DNA from: Pedobacter hiemivivus
GTDB taxonomy: Bacteria > Bacteroidota > Bacteroidia > Sphingobacteriales > Sphingobacteriaceae
DNA length: 64,000 bases
Assembly (NCBI RefSeq): GCF_004331685.1
Contig: NZ_SJSM01000016.1
Location: 1 to 64,000 of the forward strand
Direction of reading: 5' to 3'
Shown: one piece after another, positions 8,921-17,164 of the stretch
Numbering within the stretch: the stretch's first letter is position 1
Layout: the number at the start of each line of letters is the position of its first letter
Notes under the pieces: generated by a model
Databases searched by the model: none
Seen by the model: only the letters and a program-made list of their open reading frames with translations
What the model was told of the DNA's origin: nothing
Program-made: the position numbers and the translations under genes

Positions 8921-9820
8921 TTATTCAAAAATATCTAAACCAATCTTAAATGTATTACAATGTGCATCAACAATATCCTTTATGTTTGGCGAATAACCAC
9001 CACCCATACTTACCTGAACAGGCAATTGGTTGTCTTTGCAAAATTGCAACACCATCCTATCTCTTTCTTTACAGCCCGCTTTACTCAAAGCCAACTTTCC
9101 TAGCTTATCGCTTTCCAACACGTCAACTCCCGACAAATAGAATACAAAATCAGGGTTATGCGCCAAAAGCATAGGAAGTGCCTTACTTAATTTTTCTAAA
9201 AACACCTCGTCGCTAATGCCATCTTCCAAAGCAATATCCAGGTCAGAAACTTCTTTTCTAAATGGAAAGTTCTTATCCCCATGCATTGAAAACGTAAATA
9301 CCCGATCTTCATTATAAAAGATCTCAGCAGTTCCATTACCTTGATGAACATCTAAATCTATAATCAATATCCGCCTAGCCAAACCATTATTCAACAAGTA
9401 ATTAGCAGCAATAGCTTGATCATTCAACAGACAAAAGCCTTCACCCCAGTTACTCCCTGCATGATGTGTACCACCAGCCACATTAAATGCTATACCATAC
9501 TGCATTGCATACAAAGCTCCATCAATCGTCCCCCGAGCTATCCTGACCTCTCGTTCAACCAATTGGCTATTTAAAGGAAAGCCAATCCTTCTTTGCTCCT
9601 TTGCAGGTAGCGTCAAGTCTTTTAACTGATCCCAATATCCCTTTTGGTGTGATAACAAAACCACATCTTCGGCTAAAGGCTCCGGTGCAAACAGGTTACT
9701 TTCGGTAATTATGCCCTCATGCAATAACTGTTCAGGAATCAACTCATACTTAACCATTGGAAAACGATGTCCTTCGGGTAAAGGATGCGCATACGATGGA
9801 TGCCACGCGATCTTAACCAT
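8921..9820 (-). CDS. Histone-deacetylase-family hydrolase (class IV/AcuC-like)
   Basis: 299 residues of the arginase/deacetylase fold. The motifs follow the family order: HPLPEGHRFPMVKY at the N-terminus, GGTHHA (two active-site His), the zinc ligands in IIDLDVHQGNGT, then FSMHGDKNFPFRK and a late LSGVDVLESDKLGKL. In bacteria such enzymes deacetylate acetoin-utilisation proteins, polyamines or other acetylamines. The target here is unknown. It is one base after bestrophin and 2 bases before topB. Confidence 0.88.
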   Translation of the reverse strand: MVKIAWHPSYAHPLPEGHRFPMVKYELIPEQLLHEGIITESNLFAPEPLAEDVVLLSHQKGYWDQLKDLTLPAKEQRRIGFPLNSQLVEREVRIARGTIDGALYAMQYGIAFNVAGGTHHAGSNWGEGFCLLNDQAIAANYLLNNGLARRILIIDLDVHQGNGTAEIFYNEDRVFTFSMHGDKNFPFRKEVSDLDIALEDGISDEVFLEKLSKALPMLLAHNPDFVFYLSGVDVLESDKLGKLALSKAGCKERDRMVLQFCKDNQLPVQVSMGGGYSPNIKDIVDAHCNTFKIGLDIFE

Positions 9821-9821
9821 C

Positions 9822-10682
9822 TTATTTCAAGATCTCCCCAACATGCTTTTCTATATTGTTGCAAATTTCGTTAACAGGCAAGTCATTAGCGTCTTCGCCA
9901 AAAGGATTCTCTATCTCTTCAGCAATCAACTCTAAACTGGCTAGCACATACAATATGAAAGGAACAATAGGAATCACAAAATACCCAAGACTAAACACCC
10001 AGCCAAAAGGGAGTGTAATCACATAAATGAAGATGAATTTCTTTATAAAAGCACTGTACGAATATGGAATCGGCGTGTTTTTAATACGCTCACAGCCGCC
10101 ACATATCTCAGTAAACTGCTGAACATCCGCATTCAATATGATAAGTTGCTCGTTGGTAATTTCGCCACTAACTTGTAGTTCAAAAACTCTGGATGATATG
10201 CTTGCAGCCACCTGATTTGGAATATGTTTACCCCCATCAACTTCGATTAAAAGGCTATTTTTACCAAAATACTGTTTTTCCCTTAAATGCTCTTGCAATG
10301 CAAACGCGTACTTTGGAATGGCGTAATCAAAAAACTCTACATGATTTTGTTTTAGCTTTAATGATTTTATTTTAATCGCAAAATTGCGGCTTACATTCGT
10401 TAGTCCACCTAAAAGCCTGCGACCTTCCCACCATCTATCGTACGATGTATTGGTTCTAAACACCAACAGCATAGATATCACAAAACCCAGGAGGTTATGC
10501 ATCATCCCAATATTTTTAACATATATCGTCTCCGCCAACTTTAAATAGTTAAGCTCCAAAAAGGCAATAACACCGGAAAATACTGCCACACTGAGCATCA
10601 AAGGCCATAATGCGCGGATGGTATCTGCTTTATGTACATGAAATATAAAAGTTATCCAATCTTTTGGATTATAATTTATCAT
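9822..10682 (-). CDS. Bestrophin-family ion channel
   Basis: 286 residues. Signature motifs: an N-terminal hydrophobic helix, LLGFVISMLLVFRTNTSYDRWWEGRR, conserved NVSRNFA, and later a pair of membrane helices around FIFVITLPFGWVF-type sequence and IVPFILYVLASLE, ending with an IENPFGEDANDLP motif. Bestrophins of bacteria form pentameric channels (cation-selective in Klebsiella). It overlaps nothing but leaves only one base before the deacetylase-like gene, so the two are probably cotranscribed. Confidence 0.9.
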   Translation of the reverse strand: MINYNPKDWITFIFHVHKADTIRALWPLMLSVAVFSGVIAFLELNYLKLAETIYVKNIGMMHNLLGFVISMLLVFRTNTSYDRWWEGRRLLGGLTNVSRNFAIKIKSLKLKQNHVEFFDYAIPKYAFALQEHLREKQYFGKNSLLIEVDGGKHIPNQVAASISSRVFELQVSGEITNEQLIILNADVQQFTEICGGCERIKNTPIPYSYSAFIKKFIFIYVITLPFGWVFSLGYFVIPIVPFILYVLASLELIAEEIENPFGEDANDLPVNEICNNIEKHVGEILK

Positions 10683-10726
10683 ATTACTGTTCCTTTTCTA
10701 ATACTAAAATACGCTTTAGGCTTTAA

Positions 10727-12025
10727 CTATTTCAGTAACTTTTTACTTATATCCAGCAGCAAAGTTCCTGTTGTAAAAACATCTTCATAAGAATTATACA
10801 AAGGAACAGGGCTTAACCTGATCACATTAGGTTCCCGCCAATCACCAAGTACATTATTCACTATCAACTGTTCAAAAACCTCATTTCCTTTTTGCTTTGC
10901 GATGATAGAAACCTGAGCACCACGATCTGCTTGAGTTAATGGCGTAATGATCTTATACTGCTCCTCTCCTAACGCCTTATTCACTTCATTTATAATGATA
11001 AATAAATAGCTAGTTAAAGTTTTACTTTTATTTCTTAAAGGCGCAATAAAGCCTGCTTTTTTAAAACTCTGAAGCGAAGCGTAGTACAATGCCATCGGCA
11101 TTACCTGCGTGCAACTTACCTGCCACCCATCCGCACCAGCTTCGGGCACAAAACCCTTTTCCATTTTAAAACGTTGCTGCTCCTGATATCCCCACCAACC
11201 TGCAAAGCGGTTCAGTGTGGTATCGGAAAAATGCTTTTCATGTACAAAGATTCCACTTATACCACCTGGTCCTGAGTTTTGATACTTATAGGAACACCAG
11301 CATGCGAAATCAATACCCCAATCGTGCAATTGTAAAGGAACATTCCCTGCTGCATGCGCCAAATCAAAACCTACAACTGCTCCCGCAGCATGTCCAGCTT
11401 TTGTTATAGCCTCCATATCGAACCATTGCCCAGTAAAGTAGTTTACACCACCAAACAATACCAATGCAATTTCATCGCCACTTTCGGTAATTGCAGCTGT
11501 TATGTCTTCTATCCTCAAGGTATACTCACCTTCCCTCGGGGCTACCTCGATAATTGCAGTAGCTGGATCGAAACCATGAAAACGAACTTGGCTTTCTATT
11601 GCATATTGATCCGAAGGAAAAGCTCCAGCTTCCATAATGATCTTAAATCTACTTGCAGTTGGTCTGTAAAAGCTAACCATCAATAAATGAAGATTGACAG
11701 TTAATGTATTCATCGGACAAACTTCAGCCGCGCTAGCCCCAACAATAGGTGCCATCAGTTTTTTAAGCTCCTTATGATAAAACATCCAGGGAGTCTCACC
11801 TTCAAACCAACCTTCTACGGCAAAATTCTGCCAATTGTTTAACTGTTCATCTAAAACCTCACGTGCAGCTTTAGGTTGAAGTCCTAAAGAATTACCACAT
11901 AGGTAAATAAATGGTTTTCCATTTTGTTGAGGGAATAAAAAATCTTGTCTTAAATCGCGAATTGGATCAGCCTGATCTAGCGCCTGAGCGAATGCCAAAT
12001 TGTTTTCAAAATTCATTTGTTTCAA
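10727..12025 (-). CDS. kynU: Kynureninase
   Basis: PLP enzyme that cleaves kynurenine or 3-hydroxykynurenine to anthranilate or 3-hydroxyanthranilate and alanine. 432 residues, near the usual 415-465. The Schiff-base lysine is Lys247 in CSYKYQNSGPGG; the PLP-binding Asp lies in GFDLAHAAGN at about 219-228. The N-terminus (LRQDFLFP, YLCGNSLGLQP) is intact. No other kynurenine-pathway gene is in the window. It leads a minus-strand run into bestrophin (44-base gap). Confidence 0.96.
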   Translation of the reverse strand: MKQMNFENNLAFAQALDQADPIRDLRQDFLFPQQNGKPFIYLCGNSLGLQPKAAREVLDEQLNNWQNFAVEGWFEGETPWMFYHKELKKLMAPIVGASAAEVCPMNTLTVNLHLLMVSFYRPTASRFKIIMEAGAFPSDQYAIESQVRFHGFDPATAIIEVAPREGEYTLRIEDITAAITESGDEIALVLFGGVNYFTGQWFDMEAITKAGHAAGAVVGFDLAHAAGNVPLQLHDWGIDFACWCSYKYQNSGPGGISGIFVHEKHFSDTTLNRFAGWWGYQEQQRFKMEKGFVPEAGADGWQVSCTQVMPMALYYASLQSFKKAGFIAPLRNKSKTLTSYLFIIINEVNKALGEEQYKIITPLTQADRGAQVSIIAKQKGNEVFEQLIVNNVLGDWREPNVIRLSPVPLYNSYEDVFTTGTLLLDISKKLLK

Positions 12026-12137
12026 ATATCCACAAAAAACAGGGATAAATAAATCAGTCCAATCATTTTGTTATCCACAAAATCGAACATCACACCTCTA
12101 TAACCAGCATCTCTGACTATAGATGAGTAGCAAAGTT

Positions 12138-12541
12138 CTTGAATTATTTCATGAGATATTGCGCTAGTTTACATTTAGGTGATTTACACAAAAACATCAA
12201 AATAAATCAAAATAGTCAACAATTGTTAACTAAAACAGACTTTCTATTACATAACTAGAATGTTACAGCTAAAGAATTTCACACTAAAAATTTCTTTTCA
12301 GTTAATCACAACCAAGCAGTCAGCAACCCCTATTTACCCGGACATTACCCGGACATTACTTGGGTGGATTCGAGTAGTGTCCGCTTAACAGCCGCGTAAC
12401 ATCCCTTAATACAGCGTGAATTAAATTACCTCAAAGTACAATTAGCTAAAAGCATGCAAATTGTCAATCAGCATCTTAGTGCATACATTAGAAAAAAACG
12501 AAGCTATGGCAAGAATTAATAATGGTATTTTGGGTGGCATG
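12138..12541 (+). repeat. DUF6266-type leader repeat, copy 1
   Basis: About 404 bases closely similar to 57550-57983 on the same strand. Similarity begins at CTTGAATT and ends just after codon 11 of a small reading frame (MARINNGILGG). It includes a conserved TTACATTtGGGTGATTTACAC-type block, an 11-bp direct repeat (two units, 12336-12357), and an imperfect inverted repeat (12350-12373) ending in GAGTAGTGTCC. Beyond the eleventh codon the two copies are unrelated. This is the only content of the 480-base gap between kynU and the small frame. Confidence 0.9.
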
Positions 12542-12727
12542 CATGGTAATGCAGATCCAGTAAAGGCCTATATAAAATATGGGGTAGCCCTTCTTAGCGG
12601 AAAGAAAAGAAAGCGTATAGCAATTAGCCCTTGCATTAGACATCCTAGCCTTTATGCCAGATATATTCACGTTTATGGTAATTACCCTGTAGGCTATATA
12701 GCTATTCCGTCAAAATTGGTTAATTGA
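12506..12727 (+). pseudogene. DUF6266-like gene remnant
   Basis: The frame from the ATG at 12506 gives 73 residues beginning MARINNGILGG, the start typical of DUF6266 proteins of Sphingobacteriaceae, which are usually about 200 residues. The frame is open upstream to 12461, but the second repeat copy shares only the ATG at 12506. After residue 11 a loose DUF6266 pattern (G..DPVKAY...GVALLSG) may continue to about residue 33; the rest, ending KLVN, resembles nothing I know. I read it as a truncated or fused remnant; it could still be translated. Confidence 0.5.
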
Positions 12728-12814
12728 AAAATTTAAAACACTAATGATCAGGGGTTGTTTATATAGAGTTGGCGAAACATACTAAAAGCGTTTCAGGCAA
12801 GTAATTATAAATAA

Positions 12815-13090
12815 ATGCTAAACATCAATCAAAAATTAAACGAATTGGCCAGCAGCTGGTACAGTTTGTCAGAGCTAAGCAAGAGTGTCCTCAGCGAACT
12901 GGAAGCTGAACAAGTAAGAGAAAAACAAGAAAAGGCTCGCCAGCAGTTAATCCCAATGCTTCAGCAAATGCAAGCCTCAAAAGATACTCCTTATGAAACT
13001 TATCTCGAGGGAGATACTTTCGTAGATATCTATTTAGATGAAACCGGAGAAATCAAAGACAGCGGCCATTATAGCCGTCCAGCCCTTTAA
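12815..13090 (+). CDS. Small protein of unknown function
   Basis: 91 residues, acidic and helix-rich, with a predicted coiled-coil stretch at about 24-52 (ELEAEQVREKQEKARQQ) and a C-terminal strand-like segment (TFVDIYLDETGEIKDSG). No signal peptide or membrane segment; no family recognised. Its last 12 codons reappear in decayed form at 15000, beyond the antiporter, so a second copy of this gene once existed or the region was duplicated. Confident as an open frame, not for function. Confidence 0.6.
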   Translation: MLNINQKLNELASSWYSLSELSKSVLSELEAEQVREKQEKARQQLIPMLQQMQASKDTPYETYLEGDTFVDIYLDETGEIKDSGHYSRPAL

Positions 13091-13095
13091 ACTTT
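13054..13095 (+). repeat. Direct repeat, left copy (3' end of the 91-residue gene)
   Basis: CAAAGACAGCGGCCATTATA and the bases after it, through CCCTTTAAACTTT, recur at 15000-15039 with a few differences. In this copy the sequence is coding (KDSGHYSRPAL and stop). Confidence 0.85.
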
Positions 13096-13109
13096 CCAGG
13101 AAGAGGGAA

Positions 13110-13345
13110 TCACTCCACTCTTCCATGCCTCTTTTTGCTCAGATCTTTGACCCTGATGTTTTTAAACTGCACTTCAGAACCATGACCATGGAAACTAATA
13201 TGACCAGTTTCACGCATTAATCCAGGATGTTTCTTCCATCGGCAACACCGTTCTTTCTGGCTTCTGTAAGATCAGCATCCAGAATCACAGTACCATTTAA
13301 AATCACTCTAATTTTAGGGCCCATTACAATTACTGCCAGGGAGGG
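13110..13345 (-). pseudogene. DUF1080 (3-keto-disaccharide hydrolase-like) C-terminal remnant, frameshifted
   Basis: Two minus-strand frames together give the end of a DUF1080 domain. The first (about 13345 to 13217) reads VIVMGPKIRVILNGTVILDA then DLTEARKNGVADGRN; the second (13216 to 13110) reads HPGLMRETGHISFHGHG then SEVQFKNIRVKDLSKK. They meet at a frameshift at about 13219-13232. The expected bridging residues ILDK are missing from the second frame, consistent with loss of bases between two ACATCCTGGAT copies. The N-terminal three quarters of the gene is absent; a YGFP-like stretch just upstream suggests further internal loss. Not functional. Confidence 0.8.
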
Positions 13346-13410
13346 AAAACCGTAGCAATCTTGTAGTTCTAAAAAAATCGAAGTAAATTGTACGATATAA
13401 ACGCTGATTG

Positions 13411-14985
13411 ATGCTAGAAAGCTTCCCTTTTTACCTGAGTTTGATTGTAGCAATTGTATTGCTAATCATGCTGGCCAACAAAATAAAAGTAGCCTACCCT
13501 GTACTGCTAGTCATAGCTGGGTTAATTATCAGCTTTATTCCATGGATACCGACAATGCATATTGACCCCGAAATTATCTTCTTTATCTTTTTACCCCCAT
13601 TACTGTATGAAGCAGCATGGGGAGTTTCCTGGAAAGAGATGTGGCGCTGGCGTCGCATCATTGCCAGTTTTGCCTTTGTCGTGGTATTTCTTACGGCCAT
13701 GTCGGTCGCATTTGTGGCCAATCATTTTATCCCAGGCTTTTCATTGGTATTGGGTTTTCTATTGGGCGGTATCGTTTCGCCACCAGACGCCGTAAGCTCT
13801 GGCGCAATATTAAGATTTGTAAAAGTACCCAAAAGATTATCGTCGATATTAGAAGGCGAAAGCTTATTGAATGATGCTTCTTCGCTGATTATTTTCCGTT
13901 TTGCCTTGATAGCAGTGGCAACAGGTCAGTTTGTTTGGTCTGAAGCCGCGCTAAGCTTTAGCTGGATGCTGATTGGTGGTATAGGTATCGGCTTGGTGGT
14001 TGGTTGGATTTTCATGAAAGCCCATAAATACTTGCCTACGGATGCCAATATGGATATTGTGTTGACTATAGTAACGCCATACATCATGTACCTCGCTGCA
14101 GAAGAAGTGCACAGTTCCGGTGTATTGGCAGTAGTAAGTGGTGGGTTATTGTTATCAAATAAAAGGCATCACTTTCTGAGCAGCAGCTCTCGATTACGTG
14201 GTGTGAATGTCTGGCAAAGCCTTTGTTTTGTATTAAATGGCTTGGTATTTATGCTGATCGGTTTAGCCCTCCCTGAAATCACGGCGGGACTAGAAGGTGT
14301 AAACCTATCATCGGCAATCGGTTACGGAGTATTAATTACAGTTGTACTGATCGTAGGACGAATCATATCGGCTTATGGAGCTGTAGTAATCACCCTTATT
14401 GCGCGTAACTTCATTACTGTAGCAGATGCCAGAAGTCCTGGCTACAAAGTTCCACTCATCATCGGATGGACTGGCATGCGCGGCGTGGTATCCCTTGCTG
14501 CCGCATTATCCATCCCCCTACATCTGCCAGACGGCACTGCATTTCCACAGCGAAACCTTATTCTTTTTATCACCTTCATTGTTATCCTATTGACCTTATT
14601 GGTTCAAGGACTAAGCTTACCTTATTTGATCAAAAAAATACCACTTCCTAACCTTGATGAGACTTTATCTGATGAGGAAGTTTATCATACCATCAGGAAA
14701 CAATTGGCTGCACACGCTTTAACCCATTTAAAGACTAATTACAGTGTGCAATTAAGCAATCAACCAGTATTGCAACAAATGGCCCGTAAATGGGAACAGA
14801 ATGCAGGGATCACAGATGATGAACTTATGGCTGAAGAATGCAAACTGGTCTACCTTGACATATTAAATCAACAAAGGGAATGGTTGATTCAAAAGAACAA
14901 TAATGAGCAAACACTCGATGAAGAAATCATTAGAAAACATTTGAGATACCTGGATATGGAGGAGGAAAAACTAAGTTTTCTATAA
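13411..14985 (+). CDS. Na+/H+ antiporter (CPA1/NhaP family)
   Basis: 524 residues from the ATG at 13411; a TTG directly before it could also be read. About 12 membrane helices are visible. The ion-binding region contains GIVSPPDAVSSGAIL and EGESLLNDASSLIIF, whose paired Asp residues match the ND and PPD motifs of CPA1 exchangers. After about residue 400 a hydrophilic cytoplasmic tail (KKIPLPNLDETLSDEE, helical, to residue 524) follows, as in NhaP-type proteins. It should exchange Na+ or K+ for H+ at the inner membrane. Both sides carry a 40-bp direct repeat. Confidence 0.93.
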   Translation: MLESFPFYLSLIVAIVLLIMLANKIKVAYPVLLVIAGLIISFIPWIPTMHIDPEIIFFIFLPPLLYEAAWGVSWKEMWRWRRIIASFAFVVVFLTAMSVAFVANHFIPGFSLVLGFLLGGIVSPPDAVSSGAILRFVKVPKRLSSILEGESLLNDASSLIIFRFALIAVATGQFVWSEAALSFSWMLIGGIGIGLVVGWIFMKAHKYLPTDANMDIVLTIVTPYIMYLAAEEVHSSGVLAVVSGGLLLSNKRHHFLSSSSRLRGVNVWQSLCFVLNGLVFMLIGLALPEITAGLEGVNLSSAIGYGVLITVVLIVGRIISAYGAVVITLIARNFITVADARSPGYKVPLIIGWTGMRGVVSLAAALSIPLHLPDGTAFPQRNLILFITFIVILLTLLVQGLSLPYLIKKIPLPNLDETLSDEEVYHTIRKQLAAHALTHLKTNYSVQLSNQPVLQQMARKWEQNAGITDDELMAEECKLVYLDILNQQREWLIQKNNNEQTLDEEIIRKHLRYLDMEEEKLSFL

Positions 14986-14999
14986 CTTACACGTTAAAC

Positions 15000-15041
15000 C
15001 AAAGACAGGCCATTATAGCCGCCCAACCCTTTAAACTTTAC
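15000..15041 (+). repeat. Direct repeat, right copy (decayed gene end)
   Basis: Near-copy of 13054-13095, starting CAAAGACAGGCCATTATAGC and ending CCCTTTAAACTTTA. Here it is not attached to an open frame, and 2-3 bases have been lost, so it is a fragment of the 91-residue gene's 3' end lying 14 bases past the antiporter stop. Confidence 0.85.
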
Positions 15042-15088
15042 AGTGATCAAGCAATCCTTTCAACATGCCCATACAAAGGATCATTTAA

Positions 15089-15577
15089 TTAAGAATGTTT
15101 GATTAATTTCCAGTCGGCCAACTTCTGTTCAAATGTTTTCCATGTGTTTGCGCTACTTGGAGAAGGCAATGTATAATATGATTTATTAGGAGATTTGAGA
15201 ACATACCTACTATAAAACGCCTCTGCCTTCTGACTTCCAAAGAATACTGTTTTTATTTCTGGATACGAATTATAAAATAACTGAAAGTCATTCGCTTCCT
15301 CGTTCAATATATTGTTATCGGAGCTCCCCTTACATTCGCAGGTTTTTAAAACATCCCAAAGCGCAATACCATTGTCAAGCAATAGCTGCTTCCTGATTTC
15401 ATAATCCTTTGAAAATGGTTGGTCAAAAAGAGTGAATATGATTTTCCAAAAATGATTGCCAGCATGCCCATAATACTGCTGCAACTTTAAGGATTTCTCA
15501 CCTGGCATAGTTCCCAAAATAAGGATTCGGCTATTCTTATTTACGATTGGAGGAAATGCTAACTTTAAATTACTCAT
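15089..15577 (-). CDS. DNA-deoxyinosine glycosylase-like protein (UDG superfamily)
   Basis: 162 residues from the ATG at 15577; a TTG at 15604 extends the frame but is less likely. The N-terminal motif ILGTMPGEKSLKLQQYYGH and the following NHFWKIIF are typical of the hypoxanthine-DNA glycosylase branch of uracil-DNA glycosylases. A LWDVLKTCECKGSSDNNI segment and a C-terminal PSPSSAN motif (the second catalytic loop) are also present. It should remove deaminated adenine from DNA. It is transcribed alone, convergent with the antiporter. Confidence 0.85.
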   Translation of the reverse strand: MSNLKLAFPPIVNKNSRILILGTMPGEKSLKLQQYYGHAGNHFWKIIFTLFDQPFSKDYEIRKQLLLDNGIALWDVLKTCECKGSSDNNILNEEANDFQLFYNSYPEIKTVFFGSQKAEAFYSRYVLKSPNKSYYTLPSPSSANTWKTFEQKLADWKLIKHS

Positions 15578-15724
15578 ATGAAACTCTCGTAATTCGACAC
15601 TCAAAAATATGGGATTTTGTCTAATGTCAGCTATAAAAACAACAGAAATTCTCTTTGTTATAGATTTATTCGTTGAATAAAAATGCCCTGCTCAAAAGAA
15701 TAGGGCATATAATACTACCGCCTC

Positions 15725-16087
15725 TTATTTCTCCATCAATTCAATCCACGCATTCACCATTTTTTCAATCAGTTCTTTATTTGCGGTTACTTGTTCCATG
15801 GAATAAAACTTTGCATAAACTTTTCCCTTCGTGGCTTCTTCAAGGAAATCAGATTTTATATTAAGTAACTCTCCTTTGTGAAAGATAAGTGCCACATAAT
15901 TTTTAATCCTGGGGTTGAAAGTGGCCAGATCCTCTTTGTAAAAAAAGCTCGGGCCTCCCCACTTTACGTCTTCTTCTATTTTAGAATTTGCATTGACAAT
16001 GATTGCTCGGACTGCTTCCATTTCGGCTTTCAAGGGGTGTTCAAGCTTAGACATAAACTCTTTTACTTTCTTAGTATTGCTCATCAT
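15725..16087 (-). CDS. DUF1801-domain protein
   Basis: 120 residues. An N-terminal helix (MSKLEHPLKAEMEAVRAII), then EEDVKWGGPSFFYKEDLATF and a core strand NYVALIFHKGELL match DUF1801 proteins of the small, frataxin-like fold. Only distantly similar to the DUF1801 protein at 5516-5893. Single gene; no partner suggests a role. Confidence 0.8.
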   Translation of the reverse strand: MMSNTKKVKEFMSKLEHPLKAEMEAVRAIIVNANSKIEEDVKWGGPSFFYKEDLATFNPRIKNYVALIFHKGELLNIKSDFLEEATKGKVYAKFYSMEQVTANKELIEKMVNAWIELMEK

Positions 16088-16265
16088 TTTTAATATTTAA
16101 TGTTAATATCAAATATCAAAGTCTTTATTGCTTCAAAGGGGGTGCAGAAACGACAATTTAATGGGTTGATTACGACTGTTATCCCAAAAGAGGTCGCTGA
16201 TAAACAAAACAATTATATCATCCCACTTTTTTTGAATTCATCCGTACAAAAAGAAAAATGCAATT

Positions 16266-16439
16266 ATGAATAAATTTTTCAGAGCTGTCTTCGCCGCATG
16301 GGGCGCCAAGAAATTGGGAGGCGGCTGCCTATCCACCATTATTATATTTATCCTGATCTATACCCTACTCGGTAAATGCAATAACAACGCGCGCACAACA
16401 TCTCAGCAGCCCAAACCTTCAGTAGCTCTCTGCAAATAA
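16266..16439 (+). CDS. Small single-span membrane protein
   Basis: 57 residues starting MNKFFRAVFAAWGAKKLGGG, followed by one membrane helix (CLSTIIIFILIYTLLG) and a short polar tail rich in Asn, Thr and Pro. The K-K-L-GGGC junction before the helix resembles small membrane proteins of other Bacteroidota, remembered only loosely. It is preceded by a T-rich stretch ending TTTG about 32 bases upstream and an A-rich leader. Role unknown. Confidence 0.6.
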   Translation: MNKFFRAVFAAWGAKKLGGGCLSTIIIFILIYTLLGKCNNNARTTSQQPKPSVALCK

Positions 16440-16461
16440 TATAACAAGAATTACTGAAGTT

Positions 16462-17055
16462 TTAAGCCGCAACAGTACCTGTCTTAACTTCACCAGCCCG
16501 CTTGTAATTGGCCATAATCACTCCGCTTGGACTAACAACGCTCTCCACTAAACTAAATGCTGCCGGAATCGCATCATTGTTAAACAACCTTTTTCCTTTA
16601 CCAAGAAGCACAGGGTGAATATTGAGCCAAAATTCATCTACCAGATCATGCTTCAATAGCAGCTGAACGAGCTCACTGCTACCCCAGACTTTAAGGTCAG
16701 CCCCTTCTGAATTCTTGAGTTTTTCTATGTCTGCCACGCTTGTAAGGAACACGCTGTTTTTCCAATCCGACTTTTCCATGGTATTGGATATAACATACTT
16801 TGTAACCTCATTTACACCTGGCCAATAGTCGGCATGTTCGGGCCAATAACCCGCAAAGATTTCAAATGTTTTTCTGCCAAGAAGTAAATCTGCAGGTTCC
16901 ATCTGTTTTTGCATGAGTTGACCAGAAACTTCATCAGCATAGGCTGCAGTCCAACCGCCATAATTGAAACCGCCAGATGTATCTTCCTCAGGTCCGCCGG
17001 GTGCTTGCATCACTCCATCCAAGGTGATAAATGATAGAACAGTTATTTTTCTCAT
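16462..17055 (-). CDS. Dihydrofolate-reductase-family protein (RibD C-terminal type)
   Basis: 197 residues. The opening KITVLSFITLDGVMQAPGG, the segment PADLLLGRKTFEIFAGYWP and the C-terminal pattern LVDEFWLNIHPVLLGKGKRLF are diagnostic of the stand-alone RibD_C/DHFR-like reductases (YyaP/YwjB type). These bind NADPH, but their substrates are mostly unknown, and no riboflavin genes are nearby. Confidence 0.9.
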   Translation of the reverse strand: MRKITVLSFITLDGVMQAPGGPEEDTSGGFNYGGWTAAYADEVSGQLMQKQMEPADLLLGRKTFEIFAGYWPEHADYWPGVNEVTKYVISNTMEKSDWKNSVFLTSVADIEKLKNSEGADLKVWGSSELVQLLLKHDLVDEFWLNIHPVLLGKGKRLFNNDAIPAAFSLVESVVSPSGVIMANYKRAGEVKTGTVAA

Positions 17056-17164
17056 AATATTGATGTTTTATTAAGATATAAATTTCGTCAATTAATATAG
17101 TGTCAGTGCTGTGTGGATACGACAATCATGCTGGGTTAACGCGACATAAATTATTCTAAAATAA

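Noticed and set aside
12336..12373. Short CCGGACATT repeats considered as a CRISPR array
   Set aside because: Units are 11 bp, directly adjacent and without spacers; no cas genes are present.
12488..12670. 60-codon minus-strand frame across the DUF6266 remnant
   Set aside because: No family features, and it runs against the leader and start shared by the two repeat copies.
15053..15081. ATCCTTT/AAAGGAT pair as a terminator between the antiporter and the glycosylase gene
   Set aside because: The stem is only 7 bp, AT-rich, with a 14-nt loop and no T run.
16242..16255. 14-base identity CCGTACAAAAAGAA shared with 40701-40714, upstream of two short membrane-protein genes
   Set aside because: The distance to the -7-like element differs (7 bases against 0), and A-rich leaders are common; probably chance.
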